Positions 55,064 through 64,000 of a stretch of 64,000 nt of DNA are shown piece by piece. The first letter of the stretch is position 1, and each line of letters starts with the position of its first letter. The stretch spans positions 5,456,001-5,520,000 of the forward strand of contig CP136062.1 in NCBI GenBank assembly GCA_032622095.1. The letters are read 5' to 3'. Source of the DNA: Siphonodentalium dalli. Its lineage: Eukaryota > Mollusca > Scaphopoda > Gadilida > Siphonodentaliidae. A program made the position numbers and the translations under genes. Below the pieces are notes generated by a model, which worked only from the letters and a program-made list of their open reading frames with translations, had not been told where the DNA came from and searched no databases.

Positions 55064-55381
55064 ATGAATAGTATCTTGGGATTTTTGATTTCTTCTGGTG
55101 CGACAAATTTAATTATTTCCAGGATCCCCCCTCCGAGACACAGTGACTCCGTGTATGCATTAAAATATCGTGATGGATGTGGTGTAGTTATAGTGACGAT
55201 ATACCCCGAACTGAGCGTCACTAAATTCGCCCAACTCTGCAAATGTCCAGCACCATATTTTTTGTGGCCTGACTCCATAAACAGGAACGTATGTATTTAT
55301 TTAAATGGACCCAATGCATTCGCGGTGGGTAAATGCGCTAAGACTAATATGCAAGGAATATACAGAACGACCCCGACATAA
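55064..55381 (+). CDS. Unrecognised 105-aa ORF
   Basis: ATG at 55064 (the frame is open from 55025) and stop TAA at 55379. The peptide has a normal soluble-protein composition: MNSILGFLISSGATNLIIS, then YALKYRDGCGVVIVTIYP, then CKCPAPYFLWPD and a Gly/Asn-rich C-terminus with five cysteines. No motif known to me. Composition and the ATG start make it one of the better orphan candidates. The opposite strand is open for 90 codons over the same bases. No repeat family covers it. Confidence 0.35.
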   Translation: MNSILGFLISSGATNLIISRIPPPRHSDSVYALKYRDGCGVVIVTIYPELSVTKFAQLCKCPAPYFLWPDSINRNVCIYLNGPNAFAVGKCAKTNMQGIYRTTPT

Positions 55382-57640
55382 TAGTAAGAAGTCGGACAAT
55401 GAAAAGGATCGTGCAAATGTACATAATGCCTTAATATAGCCTACCGGTCGTTATAAAGATAAATACTAAATTGCTATATAATATAGTAAAGCCACATATC
55501 GGTTACCCTAGATTCCAATTTTAAAAACACAAACAACAGCGGTTGTGCATTGTTATTTTGCATGTCCGTTATTATACAATGTGACCAATAACACTTCCAT
55601 GAATGGAGCTTCCTAAAAATTTTGCGAAAACATGTGCCAATGCATTATCTTAGATATGCGAGTCTCCTATAGGGACCCCCGCATATAAGATAACACATTG
55701 GCCTAACGATTCTTAACTTTACCTTATATTCCAGTTCATTTTACCTGTAGTATATAGTCAATATCAATTTTGGTCAAAATTTATGTCCTCGGTGGATGAT
55801 GAGTGCATAATGCAACGTGCGGATCCCAACTATTGTTCCCAGTGTGCATCTCCATCACTGTCATAACATGCACACACGAATAAGCGTGATGTTCGGGTAT
55901 ATATGTATGTAATGGGCTCATTCATGGCCTGATTTGACCAAAATGGCCTGTCCCCAGGAAAATTTTACAGGCTAAACTCGAAATTTCGATATATTAACTA
56001 CATGCCTCCGAGAATATCCTCTGGCATATCATTACGTGCGCTCAGACAGATTCGTAGGTTGGTGTCACTCCATGACGTCACCAAAAACGACGTAAACCCT
56101 CGTGGCGTTCTGACATTTGTACTGTGTCGCATTTTTGCTATGTTTATTTTATGTGTTGTTTTCGATTACTTGTTTGTCGCCGATATCGCCATTTGTCGGG
56201 ATTCCCTGTTTCTATATTTAAAACTGGCATGCTCGTAGTGAGCCTCGATTTCGATTTTTTCTCCCAGGTCAAAATACGTCAGAGTTATGACAAAAATAGA
56301 TCGACCTACATTTTCTCCATCAGAACTCTACATCAAAGAGTCTATAGACTCCTTCGGGACCTACATAGACTCCTTCATTTGGGTATTTTTACTTATAATT
56401 GGGAAGTTTTATCATTTTTGGTTAGTGCGAAGACCTCTTTTTTTCGTGCGGGGAAAGAGAGACATTCAAAACGCGATTTCGTAATTCGACGCAATAGGCT
56501 GAATAGCCTAACCTTCAGCCGAGTTCCGGGTCAAATACGACGAATGACGTAACACAAAACAAAACGCATTTGTTGACACAAACACCGTTTGAAGAGTTTA
56601 TTATTACATAAAATGATCGTTATTGATTAATTAGTGATTAATTATTGATATTTATTGTTGCATGTTTGCTGCTATCAATATTTACACAAATAGTATAAAT
56701 TATTTCTTATAATTGCTCCTTTGGTCAACTTTGACTATCGGAAAATGAAAATGAAAATATGCTGCTGAAAAAAATGTAATCGATATTAAAGTCTCATCCT
56801 TTCGGCAACATGGAATTGGTTTTAATTACTTAAATGATTAATATAGTAATTTGAATTTATCTGTGATGAAATGAGAAATGGTAATTTTTCTAACATTAAA
56901 TTAAATTAAATAAATTAAGTAAAATACAGTGAAATTATTTTTTAAATTATTGTTTATTACATTTTTGCGCACGTTGGTATCTCTCTGAGTGCATTCTAGT
57001 TAGTTTAGTTCTTGATATGAACTACTGTCACATATACACTACCCAAGATTGAACTTAGCTAAGTGAAAATTGATCAGAAACTTTGTACCTCAGCATTTTG
57101 TCTCTCATGTAACGAAGTGCTATTTACTTGACAAAATGACGTATCCCTGATATTTATAATCTCCGTATTTTGTGCTCCGTGACGCTGTGTATGTCACAAT
57201 ATCGGAAACGCATGTCGTCTGAATCAAAAAACAACTTGCGATAACACAATTATATAATAGGTAGGTTGACCCCCTCGCGTACTTTTCAAAGTCGTCTTTT
57301 AAATAACGCATGTTTGTTCGCTATAACATATGTATAATTATATTTCAAATAAATGTTTCCGAAGCCACTGTGGTGTATTTTATACTTCCCTAATTTCGCC
57401 ATACTGGAGGGAGAACTCATTGAATGCCGTGACCAGAATGGTATGTACATCTCTACTCTAACGTTATCTGCTGTATCAGGCCAAAGCGTTACAAGAGAGA
57501 CCAATACTGTAACGAAAGGGGAATGCTGCTGTTTACAGAGGCTGTTTGCGCGTGAACACACGCAACAACAAGCTGAAATATCTAGAGGGTGTAACTGGGG
57601 TCTTGTTCTTCTTTCATATTACAAAATGTATTTGATTTGG
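55382..57640. other. Low-copy AT-rich DNA, no supported gene
   Basis: Frames of 78-142 codons at 56.0-56.55 kb overlap in different frames and lack recognisable content. TGACGTCA occurs at 56073-56080. The frame at 57353-57712 (119 codons) opens at a non-ATG codon and runs into the repeat that follows. Confidence 0.45.
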
Positions 57641-58800
57641 AAAATATTATCATTTTCGTGCGTCGATGTTTTGAATTTTCGTTACATGAAAGATATGTTT
57701 ATGTTACATTAAAGATGTTCTTATGTGGTAAGTCGATTTTGCATTTCATATGATTGTTATGAAACCATGATAGCCGGGAGAAAACATCAATTATAACGAG
57801 ACTGTTACTTTTTATTAGTTATTCCTTTGGTTGCAACATGATTCCGTGTACGATCTAACTCAAATCGAGTGGCCGTTACAGTAAATACAACAATTGTTAT
57901 CCAGAGTACATGCCTGTGGCATTTAATAATTTTTTCTCTTTTCTTTGCCGCGGAAATATATCACACGATATACATAATATTTAATTGGTTATGTTTGTCT
58001 TTCAACTCGAACTATTTTTCTGGTTTGGATAATAGTAACCTTTCTAGTGTTAAATTTGGGAAATTAGTGTTACACGAGGGATATAATTATGTATGTTATA
58101 GTAAGGGTATTGATACGTTGTGAGTTGATTATGCGTTTGGTGGACGTCTTTTAAACAATATGGACATGGGGTAAAATGTATTATAATGAGTTCGCTAAAT
58201 TATAGTAATCACGCGTGCCAATTCTTTCACGATATCATGTACGCTCTTCTGAAAGCATGTGTCCGTTACATTAAATACATCCAGTGCCATGTGTACGATC
58301 TGCCTGAGTTTTCTGATGCCTTAAAGTTTCCAGTGTGCGGGAAATATATCACATGATGTGTCAATGATTGAGCAATACTTGATTTATCATTAACTTAGCA
58401 ATAGTTCTCTGATTTTAAAAATATTACGTTTTCTAGCGTTGAGGTTTTGGCTTTATTGTTACACGAAATATATTGTTGTTAGGTTACGTATGTTCGTGTA
58501 TGTTTTGTCGATATTTTATTTCAGGGAAGGCTTCCGAACTACGACAATAGGAAGAAAATATATATTATAATGCCTTTCGTTAGTTATATTAGTCGTGTTC
58601 ATGTGTGCACGATCGAACACAAATTGAGTGGTTGTTACATAAATACAACCAGTGTTATTGGAAGGACATGTTCTTGTAAAGTGTTACAACATATTGTCCC
58701 ATATAGTAATGAATTGTGTCACGATGTAGCAAAGACATAACTGATCAACAATATATATGTTTACACAGTACAGTGCCAATAAAGGTGATTCAAGTTAGGT
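57641..58800 (+). repeat. About 380-bp degenerate tandem repeat, three copies (intron-like)
   Basis: GTGTACGATC-AACTCAAAT, CGAGTGGCCGTTACAGTAAA and TACAACA-TTGTTATCC recur near 57850, 58250 and 58610. CGGAAATATATCACACGAT and TTTTCTAGCGTTGAG-TTT are further shared blocks. The array lies directly upstream of the splice acceptor at 58882 and is probably intronic. Confidence 0.75.
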
Positions 58801-58869
58801 CATAGGCAGTGTAAATGACATCTGTAAAGGACAGCTGTTACGTCAAATACGTTACACGAAGGACAACTA

Positions 58870-58882
58870 TATGTTTTTTTAG
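58870..58882 (+). promoter_or_regulatory. Splice acceptor before the transposon-derived exon
   Basis: TATGTTTTTTTAG|GCC: a pyrimidine-rich run and AG at 58881-58882, immediately followed by the first recognisable codons of the downstream domain. Confidence 0.6.
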
Positions 58883-60543
58883 GCCGCCCACGGCAAGGGA
58901 ACACCAGACGCGGTCGGAGGCTCCGTAAAGAGAACGGCAGATAACTTTGTGACATTGCATCGGCAGAGTCCTTTGTTGAACAACTGAAACGCAGTTCTAT
59001 TGCATCCAAATTTGTTAGCGATGACCTCATAAATCAAGGACAAAGTTTGCTGAATAACAGAACATTGAAAACAGTTAGCGGAACTATGAGGATTCATCAA
59101 TTGAAGTCGGTTACACCACTGAACATTTCTTTCAGAGATACTAGCTGTGAATGTGACAGTGAGAGTGGTATATGTAAGGGTCATGCATTTAAAACTGATA
59201 AATGTGAAAGCCATGTGAGCGAGACAGGTGGTAAAGTGGAACAGGATGCAGAAGTTTGTGTTGAAGATAGGGTGAATCAGTAAGAGTTGCGCCTTGCGTT
59301 GAAGTTATTTGTGAGAACGTAGTTCCGAATAAGAGATATGTGATTGATGAGAGCGACAAAGTTGCCGAGAATGTAGTTGTGCAAGTTGCAAAGAAACTCG
59401 AAAAGCGTATTGTGGCTCGGAGGAATGTGAAACGATGTGTAAAGAGAACAAGTAATGTGAGATGTGAAGGCATATGTGATGGAAGTAGTATTGTAAGGGT
59501 TGAGGAGATACGCGAAGAGGTTGAGCAAGGTGGTAGCGTGGTTAATGAATGTTGTGAGTCGAGCGGTGTGCTGGTAGATGTGGGGATTGGGGGTGAGAAG
59601 ATGGAGGTTGAGGAACGAGGTAGCGTGGTTAATGCATGTTGTGAGTCGAGTGATGTGCTGGTAGATGTGGCTGTGAGGGATCGGGAGATATGTGAGGAGA
59701 TATTGGTTGAACAAGGTGGTAGCGTGGTTAATGAATGTTGTGAGTCGAGTGATGTACTGGTAGATGTGGTTGTGGGGAGTCGGGAGATATGTGAGGAGAT
59801 AATTATGTGAGGAGATGGAGGTTGAGGAATGTGGTAGCGTGGTTAATGCATGTTGTGAGTAGAGCGATGCGGTCGTTGATGGTGAGGAGATATGCACGAT
59901 TGCGGAGGCAGATCCAGTTTGTAGCGATATTAGCGCGTTTGAGTTTGATGTTGCAGCGGAAGTGATTGTGGTGGTGCGGAGATATGTGAGGAGGTCGAGG
60001 TCGATCAAGGTAGCGTGGTCAGTGAAAGTTGTGAGCAGAGTGGTGTGCGCGTCGATGTGACTGTTGTTGGTGAGGACATAGTTGATGGAAGCTGGGTTGA
60101 ACACGATTATTGCAAGAATTATGAGTCGAGCATGCACCAAGGTGCACATGTAGAGGTTGCCGCGGAAATTCGGGGCGAGCAGATATGTAAGAAGACGGTG
60201 GTAGCGTGGTTAATGAATGCGGTGTGCAGGATGCGGTGTAGTTTTTGGAGATGGGGAGATATGTGAGGAGATGAAGGCCGAGAAAGGTAGAGCCGTGGTT
60301 GTAGAGGTAGGTCCGATGAGTGAGTGTTGTGCGAATGGAAAGGTAGATAGCATGATTCCTGGTGTGAATAAGTACGTACTGGTTGAGTATCAGAAATCCA
60401 TATACGCTGGTATTGTAGAAGAAATGTCTGAGCGTGAATTGATTGTTAAATTCATGAAGCGTGTTGGCGTTAAATATTCTAACGGCTTTTGCTGGCCGAA
60501 ACAAAATGTAATGACATTTCTTGGTATAATTATGATGAAGTGA
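58883..60543 (+). pseudogene. Last exon of a transposon-derived gene with in-frame minisatellite, frameshifted
   Basis: It begins AAHGKGTPDAVGGSVKRTAD (58883 onward). After a one-base shift near 58950 it continues DIASAESFVEQLKRSS, SGTMRIHQLKSV and SFRDTSCECDSESGICKGH (Cys-x-Cys-x6-Cys-x2-His, probably zinc binding). A second shift near 59275 leads to a basic region (KKLEKRIVARRNVKRCVKR) and then an acidic repeat of about 33 residues (EQGGSVVNECCESSDVLVDV...REICEE). Three clear copies lie to 59808, followed by broken ones with stops. From about 60250 the frame resumes and ends with KYVLVEYQKSIYAGIVEEMS...FCWPKQNV, an SH3/Tudor-like small-barrel pattern, stop at 60541. I recognise the HGKG...GG..KR plus IHQ/Cys-rich order from proteins spread by transposons in invertebrates, but cannot name the superfamily. 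Confidence 0.6.
59510..60270 (+). repeat. About 100-bp coding minisatellite inside the pseudogene
   Basis: GGTAGCGTGGTTAATGAATG and TTGTGAGTCGAGTGATGTGC recur with steps near 100 bases, conserved at first and degenerate after 59810. Because the unit is close to a multiple of three and GT-rich, the antisense strand is open for 290 codons, which I regard as a by-product. Confidence 0.9.
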
Positions 60544-60690
60544 TCTAGTTTATTCCAGATCCACAACTGATCGAGGGGTCTCATTCACATTTAGCTGTTG
60601 GGGAATGTGCGTGGGACTCGGTGATGAGTAAACTGTTTCAAAAGTTATCAATAATTCACCTCACTAATTTTTATATGTGAATATAATCTC

Positions 60691-60736
60691 AGGTCCCCAG
60701 AACAAAAATTGTGGTCAATTTTTGTTCTGGGGACCT
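60691..60736. mobile_element. 46-bp perfect hairpin insertion with 11-bp flanking repeats
   Basis: AGGTCCCCAGAACAAAAATT, spacer GTGGTC, then its exact reverse complement. The flanks carry GTGAATATAAT on both sides (60677-60687 and 60737-60747), as if a target was duplicated. Too short to encode anything. Confidence 0.85.
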
Positions 60737-60747
60737 GTGAATATAAT

Positions 60748-63110
60748 GAAGGTGGAATTCATGCTTGTAATGATGAATTCGAGCAACGTGCATCGGGATA
60801 GCTTATCTACCACCAGGAACATGTACTTATGTTTATGAAGCACGGGCATGCACTTGTTTTAATTTATCTCAACCGAGCACAAAGCTAAACGAGACAGGTA
60901 TATACGAAAAGGATTCAAATATACAATGTGTGCTAATTTACATGTATCCGGATAATCCCATAGCATATCCCTGTCGTACGTTACTCGAATCTATCACAAT
61001 AGTTTAACCTACACACAATATGCTTTATCCTTACACATTGTACAGTACGCGGACACCTCTTCACCACATAGTTCTATTATATTTAAACACAAACGAATGT
61101 TAGTGTACGTTCATATTATTTCATCTGATAAAGCAAGAGCTAGAGTGTTCACCCGACTATAACCAATGACTATCCTGTAACGGCAATTTATTTACTTTAG
61201 CACAAGACATGATGGTATTCAGTTAACAATATTCGTTATACCATATGTGTACTAAATGTGTAAAAACAGTGGGGCATTTATTATGAAAAGAAATTCCACA
61301 AATTGAACCTCGTTTTATATAATAGCCTGTATATATGCTATGCGTCTTTTTTTGTCAATCGTGCAATCTTTACTGATATAGATATATTGATGTAGAAATA
61401 CGCGTCATAAAACATCATTAAGTATTTGCGACCTGAATTCTCGCGAGAATCGCCATAATATTGAATTTGCACTGATGCCAGTACATGATTATGATACCTA
61501 TATGTATACAAATGACATTTCGCCTATAACTGTGTCAGTTGTATGACATTGTGGTCCTTACTGTAACAAAGCCTATTCCTACATCGTACACCAAACGTCA
61601 GATATCCTGATTGTGTAGTTCGTCGCTGTATTTTCTTTATGAATAACAGGTTTTATCATCTTGTTACCATATTTCGTAAATCTGGATTTCGACATGGCTT
61701 TTATACAGAAATTTATCAGATATTGTCCACCCCGTAGCAAATATGTGTCTTTCGTGTTGCGCTGAAGTCCGTCGTGTAACACATATTATTGTTTCATCTA
61801 TAAATGAAACGTTATATATTTCAATTCCAGTTTTGTTCAATATTTGGTGGACAAGGAGTGTCCAATTCAATATTATGTTAGAAAGTGTGTGACATTTGAT
61901 TATCATGATTTAATAAAGTTTAATGTTGTGTTGAAAGAATATTTTTCTGAGAAAAATGTGTTCCATTGTGGCCCCCATTGAAAACCAGCTATACAAAGGG
62001 TAAATGTTTTCTCGATCTATGCATTACCGGTCAATACTCAATTCGGATCAAAAAGTACTCCAATATCTCTATTCTGCAAAATGGTATACCAGATGACAAT
62101 ACTGTTACAGAAGAGACATAATTTCCAGACATCCACCATTCATAGCAACATAAAATATCAGACCTGTATGTTTAAGCTCGAACTTCAGTCGTTTCTTCCA
62201 GTTCAATAGCTATATATCTCGAAATGATAACAACTTTCCCCATTATCGGAACTAAAAAAATGCCATGTGGCATATCTGTAATTTTTACCAAAATTGATAT
62301 TGACTCTATATGAGTAAGGCTCCCTGTGTGAGACTCGCGTAATGACGCATATGTCTAAGAGAATACACCGACCGACACATGATCTCTAACCCTACACCAG
62401 CGCAGCTACCATTATGAAAGGGATAACTAAATACATGTATCAATTAACTAATTCGCATGGTATGTATTGACTATATGTTTAGTAACAGTTAATATGCTTA
62501 AAATATTCCTGCCAGCGAGCAACTTTCGGAAATTTGATTATCCCCTCACTGGTCTCATATCAGCGACATGCCCACACCCAAATGTGGACAATACATCGAC
62601 AGAAACGGAAATGTCATGCTTGTCATGGTTTTGTGGCTACTGACTATTTTGGATAAATATTGTAATGGAAAAAATAATAAAAGAAATTATGCGCCACTCG
62701 AGCCGAGATCAATTTGCCTACATCCGTACATGGGTTCAGTTGGGCACGAGCAATGATAGACGCTTGTAAGTTGTAGATCTAACCAAAGACAAAATGTAAA
62801 GCGAACTCAATTGCAATTAAATTAAATACAATAAAAACATATAGGTAGCTCAAATTTTTCAAGAAACGCGAACGCGACGTATATGTAATCGAGCATATAA
62901 ATATGTGTTACTAGTCAATTCGACTAAGGAAGTATGAATAACTTTGTGCGGAACCACATAACAATCAATTAATTTGACTTAACAACTGACGGAAGCACTT
63001 TGTGCATTAATCTGATTAATGCACATCGGGAAACTTGAGTGTCAATTAGAGATGAATGTGTCTATTTATTGAAAATGAAACCGAAATAAAACCGAGAATT
63101 TGGTAAACCG
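60748..63110. other. Low-copy DNA, no supported gene
   Basis: Only frames of 60-80 codons. The ATG frame at 62568-62756 (62 aa) is unrecognised. Confidence 0.5.
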
Positions 63111-64000
63111 AACATCACTAGTGACGATCGGATGAGAGATGTTGCCTGTATGGGGTGCCAAAGGATTTACAATAGTCTTAGTGTAAAATCCAAGCCATAT
63201 TTAATTTTTTACAAAATTCGGATACAATGGCAAGCCCTCATCTAGAGGTCACTCCGAGGATACATTTGAAATGTTGTGATGATTGGATGAGAGATGTGGC
63301 CTGCATGGTGTGCCAAATAATTTAGTGATGCAAAGAGTAAACCACAAGACGGCTGCCAGTGGCCATGTTTTTCATCGAATATCGTTCAACTTCAATAGCT
63401 CCCATCTAGAGTTTATCCCAAACATGCATGTACATGTACATTTTCAAAACAGCTCACTAATAGTTGTGGGCTGCATGGTGTGCCAATTGATTCAAATTTG
63501 AAATTTAATATGGTTAGATCCCATAATGATGTCACCCGACGATCCATAAGAAGTTTGCTGACTATTGGATGAGAGGTGTTATATGTAGGGTGTGCTAAAA
63601 GATTTAGTCGTACATAGAGTAAAATCCAGGATGGCCGTTAGAAGCTATGTTTTTTAACAGAATAACAAAAAAATGTAAAGCCACCGCGATGATCTATATG
63701 AAGTTTGGTGACGATCGGATAAGAGATGTGGCCTGTGGGTGTGATAAAGCAATTGTGAAAGCCCTCCTGGTGCCAAACCTCCAACAAAATTTCGACAGAG
63801 TCCAATAACCCTTGTTGAGATATATGAGCGGACGGACGGAATTCCAACATGTTCAGATATACAAAGAGTGAACAATGTCAATGTACCCTCTTTTGAAAGC
63901 CCCCCCCCTGATAACAAACCTGCATACCTAATTTCAACTAAATCCGATGTCCCCAAGGCACGGACAGATTCATGTAGTCCAATATACCCCCATCTTGTGG
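63111..64000. repeat. Family R1, terminal locus, about five diverged units
   Basis: GATCGGATGAGAGATGTGGC, TGTGCCAAA-GATTTAGT, AGAGTAAAATCCA-GATGGC and GGCCATGTTTTT recur with spacing near 160-190 bases. They are related to, but more diverged than, the arrays at 9.0, 13.2-14.1 and 17.5 kb. The array runs out of the window. Confidence 0.8.

Noticed and set aside
23753-56080. Four perfect TGACGTCA sites (23753, 32854, 51646, 56073) as CRE promoters
   Set aside because: About one or two would be expected by chance in 64 kb, and none has a TATA box or a supported ORF at promoter distance; only the 32.85-kb cluster was kept, at low confidence.
59277-60149. 290-codon minus-strand open frame, the longest in the window
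   Set aside because: It is antisense to the ~33-residue coding minisatellite; the Thr/Leu/His repeats mirror the plus-strand units, and the plus strand carries recognisable domains on both sides.

Overview
The window is eukaryotic nuclear DNA from an animal. It is AT-rich, has almost no long open frames, has splice-like and TATA-box signals, and is dominated by repeats. Frequent ACATGTACATGTA-type words, dispersed 'GTCCGTCCGTGC' repeats (about 16.8-17.4 kb) and modular elements with tandem cores plus CA/CAGA microsatellite tails (35.5-41.4 kb) suggest a lophotrochozoan, most likely a mollusc. This is inference; no conserved host gene is present to prove it. Everything was read by eye, so repeat edges are accurate to tens of bases at best and no homology search was run.

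Layout. 0-3.5 kb: a near-perfect 1.53-kb inverted repeat, cut by the window edge, carrying two head-to-head copies of a decayed virus-like (Polinton/Maverick-type) locus. It holds a type B DNA polymerase C-terminus, an overlapping F-box-like ORF, then a broken P-loop ATPase and further coding remnants. Next come two small zinc-finger-type ORFs, one with a polyQ/H tail, separated by GCC-rich blocks. 3.5-8.8 kb: minisatellites, then an 80-copy 37-bp satellite with higher-order structure. 8.8-19 kb: several interleaved dispersed/tandem families and two or three MITEs. 19-27 kb: a 376-bp duplication, a small ORF behind a promoter-like module, a MITE, and minus-strand fragments of an unrecognised gene, one of them apparently intron-less. 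27-35 kb: low-copy DNA, a scattered 16-mer, a 0.98-kb higher-order tandem repeat and GCGC palindromes. 35.5-42 kb: seven head-to-tail non-autonomous elements of two subfamilies. 42-51.3 kb: a nested complex of direct and inverted ~1-kb units joined at palindromes, each carrying the same octamer/TATA module. 51-58.8 kb: short tandem repeats, a Tc1/mariner-like MITE and a 105-aa orphan ORF. 58.88-60.54 kb: the last exon of a transposable-element-derived gene with an in-frame minisatellite and frameshifts. 60.7-64 kb: low-copy DNA ending in the same dispersed repeat seen at 9 and 13 kb.

No intact ordinary host gene, rRNA, convincing tRNA or CRISPR array was found. The most unusual structure is the 44.2-51.3 kb complex. 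It has five copies of one unit in both orientations, palindromic junctions, and an ATGCAAAT-to-TATA module whose 49-bp spacing is kept in every clear copy. A distant relative of the module precedes an ORF 25 kb away.
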